Assembly (NCBI GenBank): GCA_020216845.1
Contig: JAIWNK010000046.1
Coordinates: 1-10,000 of the forward strand
DNA: 10,000 nucleotides
Direction: 5' to 3'
DNA from: Anaerolinea sp.
GTDB lineage: Bacteria; Chloroflexota; Anaerolineae; Anaerolineales; Anaerolineaceae
The translations under genes and the position numbers were made by a program. Positions 1-5,250 of this stretch are shown piece by piece (position 1 is the stretch's first letter; each line of letters opens with the position of its first letter). Below the pieces are notes generated by a model. The model saw only the letters and a program-made list of their open reading frames with translations. It did not search any database and was not told the DNA's origin.

Positions 1-546
1 GGCAACTTTCCCCGGCATCTTCTCTACCGGGAAAGTCTCACCGGTAAGCACCGCCTGATTGACGAAAAAGTCTTTCGCTTCCAGCACCAATCCATCCGCA
101 GGCACCAGGCTGCCCGCCGAGAGGAGAATCACATCTCCGGGAACAACCTGCTCGGTTGAGATGAGAACAGGTTGCCCATCCCGTAAGACATTGGTCTTGA
201 AAGAAACCTGGTCGCGCAATCTTTGGGCAGCGCTGTTGGCATTGTATTCCTGATAGAAACTGAGCAGAGCGCTGCCCAGCACAATCAGCAGGATAATGAG
301 GGCGTCCGTCCAATCCTGAAGAAATGCCGAAATAAGCGTAGCAAAGACAAGAATGAGAACAATCGGACTCTTGAACTGATTGAGAAATAGCCCAAGTGGC
401 GTGACCTTTTTTTTAGATTCAATGCGGTTGAGGCCAACGCTCCGTAATGTGGACTGTGCCTCTGCGCTGCTCAAGCCATCGGTGGAGGTGTTCAAGGTTT
501 GGAGGACTTCATTAATTTCTTTTGACCAAAAGGGAAAAGCCGTCAT
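1..546 (-). CDS. P-type cation-transporting ATPase, N-terminal 182 residues (runs off the left edge)
   Basis: The reading frame is open from an ATG at 546 to the window edge, giving the first 182 residues of a P-type ATPase that is normally about 850-900 residues long. Residues 1-50 form the N-terminal cation-ATPase domain. Two membrane helices follow at about 53-76 and 82-98, and then the actuator domain begins, with VPGDVILLSAG (135-145) and the dephosphorylation loop VLTGET centred on TGE 168-170. The stretch DFFVNQAVLTGE is closest to what I know of MgtA-type magnesium ATPases, but substrate cannot be fixed without the membrane core and phosphorylation domain, which are outside the window. 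An AGGAG ribosome site at 554-558 lies 7 bases before the ATG and supports this start. The gene is separated from the MFS gene upstream by a terminator, so it should have its own promoter in the A+T-rich gap, where I could not choose a clear one. Confidence 0.9.
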   Translation of the reverse strand, partial: MTAFPFWSKEINEVLQTLNTSTDGLSSAEAQSTLRSVGLNRIESKKKVTPLGLFLNQFKSPIVLILVFATLISAFLQDWTDALIILLIVLGSALLSFYQEYNANSAAQRLRDQVSFKTNVLRDGQPVLISTEQVVPGDVILLSAGSLVPADGLVLEAKDFFVNQAVLTGETFPVEKMPGKVA

Positions 547-556
547 GGAGGAACTC

Positions 557-697
557 CTAAAAATGATGTCTGGAAACGCTTTGCAAGCAGTTTGACTGCT
601 TCGGAAAACTCACTGTAAACACAGATCCTTTCCCAATTTTACTATGTACTTCAATTTTCCTACCATGTTTTTTGACAATATCTTGCGCTATAGCTCT
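557..697 (-). pseudogene. Stranded C-terminal remnant of a sensor histidine kinase
   Basis: Minus-strand translation from 694 reads AIAQDIVKKHGRKIEVHS and continues IGKGSVFTVSFPKQ. This is the end of a HATPase_c domain (family pattern: LAI..diV.kHgG.I.v.S..gkGs.F.v.lP). An in-frame TAG at 698-700 and the lack of the preceding G-rich ATP-lid residues show that the rest of the kinase is missing. The frame closes at a TAG at 557-559, which overlaps the ribosome site of the ATPase gene, so an intact kinase may once have been cotranscribed with the ATPase. The segment is A+T-rich, unlike the MFS gene upstream. One departure from consensus is KHGR for KHGG. No start codon or ribosome site is apparent, so I read it as a gene relic. 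Confidence 0.6.
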
Positions 698-739
698 CTA
701 ATTTAAAATTCTTGAGATATGAAGAGAACTGATATGAGA

Positions 740-784
740 TTTTCAGAGAAAGCAAACGGGGCACAATCTTCGTGCCCCGTTTGC
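740..784 (-). terminator. Intrinsic terminator after the MFS gene
   Basis: A perfect 13-bp stem (752-764 with 772-784) has a 7-base loop. On the minus strand it is followed by a T-rich run, TTTCTCTGAAAA. It lies 52 bases past the MFS stop codon and fits a Rho-independent terminator for that gene. It also separates the MFS gene from the ATPase. Confidence 0.8.
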
Positions 785-836
785 TATTTCAGCACAAAAC
801 GATTTCACAATAGCCCACCATTCGCCAATGCCCGCA

Positions 837-2048
837 TCAATGGTTTTTGTCATGCAACGTTTGGGGCAGGAACAAAATGCACACAAACGCCAGAAAAGCC
901 ATCAATCCGCCAAATAAAAACGGAGCAGACGGCGAGACCCGATTCCACAGAAAGCCCGCCAGCAAACTTGCCGGAAGGGCCATAATGCCCACCGAAGCAT
1001 TATACAAACCATAGGCTGCACCCCGGCTATTTTCGGGAACCAATTCCGCCACCATTGCTTTGGCTGCGCCCTCGGTAAAAGCATAATAAAGGCCATAGAA
1101 TGCATAAAGAAGCCAAATCAGAGCCGGACTGTTTGCCAGGGCAAAGCCCAAATAGGCCAGTGCATAGATCCCCCACCCGATGATGATGGCATTCCGCCGT
1201 CCAATGCGGTCGGATAAGCGTCCCGCCGGAATCGCCGCCAGGGCCGAAACCAGATTGAACAAAGCAATGATCAGAGGGATGGTCGTATCTGCAACACCGA
1301 TATTCTGGGCGCGCAGGACGAGAAAGGCATCGGACGAGTTCCCCAGCGTAAAGAGCAACATAATCACCAAAAATGCAGCAAAAGGGCCGCGAAAGACATC
1401 CAACGAAATCGGCTGTTTCTTGACCGGCATCTTGCGCTCACGCACCCACAGCCCAATAATCAAAAGCGGCAGGGTTGCAATTACACCAGCCACCCAAAAG
1501 ACTTGCCGATATTTATCGGCATGGTCAACCCACAAACGCAATAAGCCGTAGGCAATCAGCGGCCCAACCGCCGAACCCAGCGTATCCAGTGTACGCTGAA
1601 CGCCAAAAGCAAAGCCCAGTTTGCGGTTGCCCGCCGAACCCGCCACCAGCGCATCGCGCGGGGCATCTTTCAACCCCTTGCCAATCCCATCGGTGACTCG
1701 CAGACCAAAAGCTGCCGCTCCGCTGCCGGCAAAGCCAAGCAGAAAGCGCGCAGCTGCCGAAAAGGCATAGCCGATAAAGACAATCGCCTTACGCACACCC
1801 AGCGCGTCCGAAAGATAGCCCGCTCCAATTTTCATCAAGCTGACCACAGTAGTCAGCGCACCTTCAATCAGGCCGATAAATTCTTTGCTCAGGCCCAACA
1901 CGGATTCGTAGAAAATTGGTAGGATGGGCTGAATCATATCTTGCGCCAGTCCACCAAAGAAGGCCACCCAACCCAGGGCAACCACGTTCCGTTCCAATCC
2001 ATTTTGCGCCGTTTCAGGGGCGAGGTGGGAAGTATCTTGTTTGTCCAT
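837..2048 (-). CDS. Major facilitator superfamily (MFS) transporter
   Basis: A 403-residue inner-membrane transporter with about 12 hydrophobic segments, the normal length for an MFS drug or metabolite antiporter. The two halves carry the superfamily loop motif: GYLSDALGVRKA (about residues 77-88, between TM2 and TM3) and GRLSDRIGRRNA (about 276-287, between TM8 and TM9). GKGLKDAPRDALVA (about 123-136) belongs to a subfamily often annotated as putative multidrug efflux or MFS_1; I cannot name the substrate. The ATG at 2046-2048 is preferred because AAAGGA lies a few bases upstream. A TTG at 2088-2090 would add 14 hydrophilic residues and has no ribosome site. The gene stands alone: its own promoter (2177-2205), a hairpin-containing leader and a terminator (752-784). 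That arrangement suggests independent, perhaps inducible, expression. Confidence 0.92.
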   Translation of the reverse strand: MDKQDTSHLAPETAQNGLERNVVALGWVAFFGGLAQDMIQPILPIFYESVLGLSKEFIGLIEGALTTVVSLMKIGAGYLSDALGVRKAIVFIGYAFSAAARFLLGFAGSGAAAFGLRVTDGIGKGLKDAPRDALVAGSAGNRKLGFAFGVQRTLDTLGSAVGPLIAYGLLRLWVDHADKYRQVFWVAGVIATLPLLIIGLWVRERKMPVKKQPISLDVFRGPFAAFLVIMLLFTLGNSSDAFLVLRAQNIGVADTTIPLIIALFNLVSALAAIPAGRLSDRIGRRNAIIIGWGIYALAYLGFALANSPALIWLLYAFYGLYYAFTEGAAKAMVAELVPENSRGAAYGLYNASVGIMALPASLLAGFLWNRVSPSAPFLFGGLMAFLAFVCILFLPQTLHDKNH

Positions 2049-2092
2049 GCGATTTTCCTTTCCGAGTTTTCTTTCTTGATGTAGAAACAAAC

Positions 2093-2122
2093 AGCCTCTG
2101 TCAGGACGTTGTGACAGAGGCT
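2093..2122 (-). promoter_or_regulatory. Terminator-like hairpin in the MFS leader (possible attenuator)
   Basis: A perfect 11-bp stem (2093-2103 with 2112-2122) has an 8-base loop. On the minus strand it is followed by GTTTGTTTCT, then 44 bases later by the MFS start. The predicted promoter at 2177-2205 lies upstream of it, so the hairpin would be transcribed in the MFS leader. It could be an attenuator or simply an mRNA-stabilising stem. A 13-codon open frame (ATG at 2163-2165, TGA at 2124-2126) ends 2 bases before the stem, but it has no ribosome site. Confidence 0.5.
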
Positions 2123-2176
2123 ATCAACCGGCAAGGGTAGTTTGCAAACAGCAAGCGGGCCTCATCGCTTGGTTTG

Positions 2177-2205
2177 ATTGTACGTCCATTGAAGGACAAC
2201 GTCAA
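2177..2205 (-). promoter_or_regulatory. Sigma70-type promoter for the MFS gene
   Basis: On the minus strand TTGACG (2200-2205) and TACAAT (2177-2182) are separated by exactly 17 bases; each hexamer matches the consensus at 5 of 6 positions. The expected start point is near 2170, giving a leader of about 120 bases. The spacer contains a dyad, GTCC-N6-GGAC (2184-2197), which could be an operator. The promoter is inferred from sequence only. Confidence 0.6.
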
Positions 2206-2322
2206 GTATGAAAACAGCGGAGTATTTATCCAGCAGCTAGACCATCTTTTTTTTCGAAATGACAATTTGTGTCAACCTTCGAGGTGCATCGCTTGCAGCC
2301 TGCCTCGCCCCCGAAGACCCAA
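2206..2322. other. Non-coding stretch upstream of the MFS promoter
   Basis: I see no gene here: short open frames on the plus strand lack ribosome sites and protein-like composition. The only structure noted is the dyad TGACA-N5-TGTCA at 2260-2274, which could bind a regulator but lies about 55-70 bases upstream of the promoter's -35 hexamer. Confidence 0.4.
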
Positions 2323-2347
2323 AGCGCCCTTGCAGTGCAAGGGCGCT
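2323..2347 (-). terminator. Strong hairpin after the DUF35 remnant, probably its former terminator
   Basis: A perfect 11-bp G+C-rich stem (2323-2333 with 2337-2347) has a 3-base loop. It lies 29 bases past the stop codon of the DUF35 remnant. The following minus-strand tract (TTTGGGTCTTC) is only weakly T-rich, so termination would be inefficient. It may instead act on plus-strand transcripts. Confidence 0.45.
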
Positions 2348-2376
2348 CGTGTGCTTCTTTCAATCCGTCGCTGAGC

Positions 2377-2445
2377 TTAAGCCACCGTCCCGCTCAGTGC
2401 CGGGCGGAATTTGTAGCCGTACATGCGACTCGGTCCGCGTTGTGG
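2377..2445 (-). pseudogene. C-terminal fragment of a second DUF35 (Zn-ribbon/OB) gene
   Basis: Minus-strand translation ending at the TAA at 2377-2379 gives QRGPSRMYGYKFRPALSGTVA. It matches the C-terminus of the intact DUF35 protein encoded at 3601-4008 (ERGLLVYGYKFRPMIAGAR), sharing RG and the whole YGYKFRP block. The DNA also resembles the intact gene over this stretch but is clearly diverged, so it is a homologue rather than a recent copy. Upstream of 2445 the similarity stops, about 15 bases before the attC-like site. No start codon, zinc ribbon or OB core is present. It looks like the tail of a gene whose 5' part was removed when the neighbouring mobile segment arrived or rearranged. 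Confidence 0.65.
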
Positions 2446-2459
2446 AAGTGAAAGTGTTA

Positions 2460-2585
2460 ATCTAACGGCTGGCGTTACCCGCGGGCGGGAGGAAGGGACG
2501 CCATTTTGACGGAACCAGTTTGGAGCCACGCAACCTGCCCAAAAACGCGGCGACTCCCACCCGTCGGGTGCACGCTGTGTTGGGC
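2460..2585 (+). mobile_element. attC-like integron recombination site
   Basis: The element begins with ATCTAAC (2460-2466) and ends with GTTGGGC (2579-2585), matching the integron core-site consensus RYYYAAC...GTTRRRY. The two ends fold on each other: 2472-2475 pairs with 2572-2575, and 2477-2491 pairs with 2554-2569 at 14 of 15 positions, with a single unpaired T at 2564. An imperfect long palindrome with an extrahelical base, poorly conserved in sequence but conserved in fold, is the hallmark of attC sites. The 126-bp length is at the long end, as in Vibrio-type repeats. No integrase gene is in the window. It could instead be an unrelated folded intergenic repeat. Confidence 0.5.
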
Positions 2586-2589
2586 AGTT
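2579..2589 (+). repeat. Left 11-bp inverted boundary repeat of the cassette
   Basis: GTTGGGCAGTT here is the exact reverse complement of AACTGCCCAAC at 3451-3461. The two copies face each other across the A+T-rich two-gene segment, and each includes the integron core heptamer. Confidence 0.65.
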
Positions 2590-2594
2590 TCATT

Positions 2595-3020
2595 CTAATC
2601 AATATCCTGATGCTGAAATGGACCTATCACTAACCGGATAACATAGGCATATGCGCGTAATTCGCCTAATTCTTTTTTTAGATTGTCAAAGCGGGTGCCA
2701 TACCATTCCCAGCAAACAGATTCAAAACCTTGAATGTAATTCCAATCAGCAGATTCTGGGTAAGGATTTTTGCTCCAATAACCTAGTATTTGGCATAACG
2801 TACCATTTGGGCACTCACCAGATCCATAGAGCTCAAATAAAAGTTTTCCGGCTTGTATTTTGTATTGTGTTAAACATAATTGCTCATCGTTATTTTTTAA
2901 ACCAACTGAATCCACGTTCAGTTCTTTGTTTTCCATTCTTGCAGCTAACTGCAACAATTGCCCTATAAGCCTGCTGCGCCTGGCTCGCAAATCAACATTT
3001 TTATCCAAGCTTTCAGCCAT
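2595..3020 (-). CDS. Hypothetical protein, 141 residues, in the putative cassette
   Basis: I do not recognise this protein. It is a soluble-looking 141-residue product with a charged N-terminal helix (about residues 8-33, rich in Arg, Leu and Gln), no signal peptide and no membrane segment. The central part is aromatic and holds several Cys (in LCLTQ, GECPNGTLC and SVCWEWYGT). A second amphipathic helix near residue 110 contains NLKKELGELRAYAYVIRL. The ATG at 3018-3020 directly follows the TAA of the VOC gene (TAAATG), so the two are translationally coupled or at least cotranscribed. Its stop codon lies about 10 bases from the attC-like boundary, the tight packing typical of cassettes. Its A+T-rich codon use differs from that of the flanking operon genes. 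Confidence 0.65.
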   Translation of the reverse strand: MAESLDKNVDLRARRSRLIGQLLQLAARMENKELNVDSVGLKNNDEQLCLTQYKIQAGKLLFELYGSGECPNGTLCQILGYWSKNPYPESADWNYIQGFESVCWEWYGTRFDNLKKELGELRAYAYVIRLVIGPFQHQDID

Positions 3021-3409
3021 TTAACAGGCCTTTCCTTTGAAAGTCCAAAAATAACCATTGAGGTCTCGTATTTGAAACTCGCGAACATCTGGATAGAAGG
3101 TGTGGATATCTTGCGATATTTCAACTTCATCCTTCATTTGAGCATATAAAGCGTCTACATCATCTACTTCTACATAGAATAATATTGTACTTCCCGTTTT
3201 CAAACCCTGCATTTCAGGAATGTCAAATGCCATCATAGCCTGAGGCTGGAGAGCAATTTCTATCGTGCCACATTTCATCTTTGCCAATCAAAAGGTTCTG
3301 TATCGGGTATGGTATTGACCAATTTGAAGTTCAAGAATGTCTTATAGAATTCAACCGAGCTTTGTACATCCTGAACCATAAGCGTGGGAATAAGCTTCTT
3401 TAGCTTCAT
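3021..3409 (-). pseudogene. VOC/glyoxalase-family protein gene, broken by a frameshift
   Basis: The first half starts at an ATG at 3407-3409 and reads 44 residues, including KKLIPTLMVQDVQSSVEFYK and FLNFKLVNTIPD, then meets a TGA at 3275-3277. The second half continues in another frame from about 3287 with AKMKCGTIEIALQ, then ILFYVEVDDVDALYAQM and FQIRDLNGYFWTF, and ends at 3021. Together they make one vicinal-oxygen-chelate domain of about 130 residues, the normal length of a single-domain glyoxalase or bleomycin-resistance-like protein. At the junction the DNA reads GATTGGCAAAG where GATTGGGCAAAG would restore FDWAKMK, so one G is missing from a short G run. The 3' half also has a TTG start at 3285-3287. 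This may be a true pseudogene, a recent loss or a sequencing error. Enzymatic substrate is unknown. Confidence 0.75.
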
Positions 3410-3450
3410 AATCCATCACCATTTTTATCTATTCGCGAATTTATCAAAAG

Positions 3451-3461
3451 AACTGCCCAAC
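3451..3461 (+). repeat. Right 11-bp inverted boundary repeat of the cassette
   Basis: AACTGCCCAAC is the exact reverse complement of 2579-2589. It lies 41 bases upstream of the VOC gene start and overlaps the second core-site motif. Confidence 0.65.
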
Positions 3462-3477
3462 GGCCTGCGTTAGCGGC
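3455..3477 (+). mobile_element. attC-like half-site (R''-type end)
   Basis: GCCCAAC (3455-3461) matches RYYYAAC. The following AACGGCCTGCGTTA (3459-3472) agrees at 12 of 14 positions with AACGGCTGGCGTTA (2464-2477) at the start of the left attC-like site, in the same orientation. I could not find a convincing matching GTTRRRY half before the operon terminator at 3544, so the site appears truncated or decayed. Confidence 0.4.
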
Positions 3478-3543
3478 AAGTGCGGGATTTGGCAGACAAA
3501 AGACAAAGTCCGCTGGATTGACAATCACTTTTGAGAGCCAAAC

Positions 3544-3572
3544 AAAAAAACGCTCTCCTGGTTGGGAGAACG
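3544..3572 (-). terminator. Intrinsic terminator of the mevalonate operon
   Basis: On the minus strand CGTTCTCC (3572-3565) pairs with GGAGAGCG (3558-3551), with one G-U pair and a 6-base loop, followed by seven T residues. It lies about 28 bases past the stop of the DUF35 gene. The opposite strand also has a T-rich run, so it may work in both directions. Confidence 0.85.
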
Positions 3573-3600
3573 CTTTTATTGTTTTTTGCTTGAAAAATGA

Positions 3601-4008
3601 TTACCGCGCACCGGCAATCATCGGCCGGAACTTATAGCCATACACCAGCAAGCCGCGCTCATCGCCATCCTGCCGGATACGGCGCGTGACCATTTCAACC
3701 GGCATTCCAATCTGCACCCCTTGTTCATCCAGGTCGGTCAGCTGCGCCGTGACCATTGGGCCTTCTTCCAGCTTGACCAGCGCCACGGTGTAGGGCACGT
3801 TTTCATCGTAGCCAGCCGGGGCATCGTGCATAATCGTGTAGGAATAGACGGTGCCTTTGCCGCTAAACGTGTAGGGCGTTTTGGCTTCGCCGCCACAGTG
3901 CGGGCAGACATCGCGCGGCGGGAAGATTTTTCCCTCACAATGCGGACAAACTTCGCCCACCAGGGCATAGCGTTGTTGTTTTAATCGCCAATGGCGTGGA
4001 ACTTCCAT
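3601..4008 (-). CDS. DUF35 Zn-ribbon/OB-fold protein of the thiolase-HMG-CoA synthase complex
   Basis: A 135-residue protein with the full DUF35 architecture: an N-terminal helix (RHWRLKQQRYAL), a rubredoxin-like zinc ribbon with Cys21-Cys24 and Cys35-Cys38 (CPHC...CPHC), and an OB fold from about residue 50 (GTVYSYTIMH, PYTVALVKLEEG) ending YGYKFRP. In archaea this family bridges acetoacetyl-CoA thiolase and HMG-CoA synthase and holds a shared CoA-binding site. The gene order HMG-CoA synthase, thiolase, DUF35 here is the archaeal one, so the same structural role is likely. The ATG at 4006-4008 has AAAGGAG about 9 bases upstream. A 70-base gap separates it from the thiolase homologue; I saw no convincing promoter there, so it is probably the last gene of the operon, closed by the terminator at 3544-3572. 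Confidence 0.93.
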   Translation of the reverse strand: MEVPRHWRLKQQRYALVGEVCPHCEGKIFPPRDVCPHCGGEAKTPYTFSGKGTVYSYTIMHDAPAGYDENVPYTVALVKLEEGPMVTAQLTDLDEQGVQIGMPVEMVTRRIRQDGDERGLLVYGYKFRPMIAGAR

Positions 4009-4078
4009 GTTTCTCTTCTCCTTTTGCTAAGAAATCCAGTCGAGTTTGACTATAATCGCTTGAATCTATCAATTTCTA

Positions 4079-5239
4079 TCAACTTACCCGTTCCAGCACA
4101 TGCGTGACGGCCGTGCTGGCCGGGCCCGCCAACATTTGCACCAACGCCCGCTGCGCATGCGCAATTTGGTTGGCACCCGCCTGACCGCGCAGCTGCAAGA
4201 CGGCTTCCAGCACCTGATAGACACCTGCTGCGCCAATTGGGTTGCCGCGCGCCTTCATCCCGCCCAGGGTGTTGATCGGCATGCGCCCGTTCAGGGCAAA
4301 CTCACCCTGCTCGGCCAGCTGCGCCGCCCGCCCAGTTGGGGCAAAGCCCGCCGCCTCCAGCGAGAGGGCAGCATAAATGGAAAAGGTGTCGCTCAGCTCA
4401 AACAGATTCACCTCTCCCGGCAAAATGCCCGCCATGCGGCAAGCGCGCTCAACCGAAAGGCGCGCCGCATCGAAGGCCAAGGGATCGGCACGGTCGTGCA
4501 GCGCCAGGCGGTCGGTGACCAGCGCCGAGCCGCTGATGCGCACCAGCGGTTGCGCAAACCCAGCCGGGATCGCCGCTCGGCTGCTCAGCAACACTGCCGC
4601 GGCCCCATCCGCATAGGGGGCCATATCGAACAAATTGACCGGGTCGCTGATCATCTCCGCTTTGGCATATGCCTCGCGGCGAATGGCTTTGCGGAACATG
4701 GCATTCGGGTTATGCACTGCGTTGGCATGCATCAGGGTGGGGAAGACGCCCAACGCCTGACGTTCAACGCCATATTCGTGCAAGTAACGCTGCATCACCA
4801 GCCCGGCCAGGCCGCTCAGCGTCAGCCCCTGAGCGGTTTCGTAATCCGCATCTTCCGTTTCGGCCAGCGCCAATTCAACGCCTGACCCAATGTAATCGGT
4901 CACTTTCTCCACACCAACAACCAGGGCACTCTCCACCCAACCAGAGGCAATCGCCAAAAAGGCACTGTGCAAGGCAGCTGCACCCGAAGCCTCCCCGGCC
5001 TCGACGAGATGGCCCTCAATTCCGTCCAGGCCCGCGTTATCAATCAGCAAGGCCGCCAGATTGGCCTGATGCGAAAGCACCGGTGCCAGCAAATTGCCGA
5101 CGAACAGCGCCTGCGGACGCAGCCCCTCCGCCTGATGCAGCGCGGCAAGCATGGCGCGCGCCGCCAGCGAACGCAACGAAACTTCCCAATGCTCGCCAAC
5201 CGGCACTTGCCCAATGCCCGTGATGAAAACGTCACGCAT
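4079..5239 (-). CDS. SCP2-type thiolase homologue lacking its catalytic residues
   Basis: A 386-residue thiolase-fold protein of the SCP2/archaeal acetoacetyl-CoA thiolase group, with full length and recognisable blocks: SALVVGVEKVTD (104-115), LFDMAPYADGAAAVLL (203-218) and LRGQAGANQIAHAQ (350-363). The three catalytic positions are changed. The nucleophile motif EAACASGG is EAGEASGA, with Glu83 for Cys. The ELHDxFS histidine is Ser283 (ELSDTFS). The GHPxGATG histidine is Asn333 (GNPIGAAG). Each was read back from the DNA and needs more than one base change from the usual codon or sits in intact reading frame, so these are not frameshift artefacts. It therefore should not carry out Claisen condensation and more likely supports the neighbouring synthase and DUF35 protein. 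The start has AGGAG overlapping the upstream gene's stop, 11 bases away, showing tight coupling. Confidence 0.9.
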   Translation of the reverse strand: MRDVFITGIGQVPVGEHWEVSLRSLAARAMLAALHQAEGLRPQALFVGNLLAPVLSHQANLAALLIDNAGLDGIEGHLVEAGEASGAAALHSAFLAIASGWVESALVVGVEKVTDYIGSGVELALAETEDADYETAQGLTLSGLAGLVMQRYLHEYGVERQALGVFPTLMHANAVHNPNAMFRKAIRREAYAKAEMISDPVNLFDMAPYADGAAAVLLSSRAAIPAGFAQPLVRISGSALVTDRLALHDRADPLAFDAARLSVERACRMAGILPGEVNLFELSDTFSIYAALSLEAAGFAPTGRAAQLAEQGEFALNGRMPINTLGGMKARGNPIGAAGVYQVLEAVLQLRGQAGANQIAHAQRALVQMLAGPASTAVTHVLERVS

Positions 5240-5250
5240 GGCTTTCTCCT

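Larger units (their letters stand above)
2580..3461. mobile_element. Candidate A+T-rich integron-type gene cassette
   Basis: About 0.88 kb bounded by inverted AACTGCCCAAC sequences, with an attC-like fold on the left and a half-site on the right. It contains two coupled minus-strand genes, one unknown and one a VOC-family gene. The segment is visibly richer in A+T, with many AAA, AAT and TTT codons, than the mevalonate operon to its right, as expected of acquired DNA. Both genes run opposite to the orientation in which the two sites read as direct repeats, which is unusual for cassettes. An alternative is simple insertion of a small genomic island without an integron. Confidence 0.4.

Noticed and set aside
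2247..2275. Minus-strand TTGACA at 2270-2275 as an MFS promoter
   Set aside because: No acceptable -10 element lies 16-18 bases downstream, only an A run. The promoter at 2177-2205 fits much better.
2174..2465. Short plus-strand open frames in the gap between the MFS gene and the attC-like site
   Set aside because: They overlap each other in several frames, include the hairpin and the DUF35 remnant read backwards, and lack ribosome sites.
3544..3572. GTTGGGA in the operon terminator considered as the missing right half of the second attC-like site
   Set aside because: It ends in A where the consensus GTTRRRY needs a pyrimidine, and it is fully explained as the loop and arm of the terminator hairpin.
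4100..4885. Plus-strand open frame of 261 codons opposite the thiolase homologue
   Set aside because: Low-complexity Arg/Gln/His composition, no ribosome site and fully antisense to the thiolase-fold gene.
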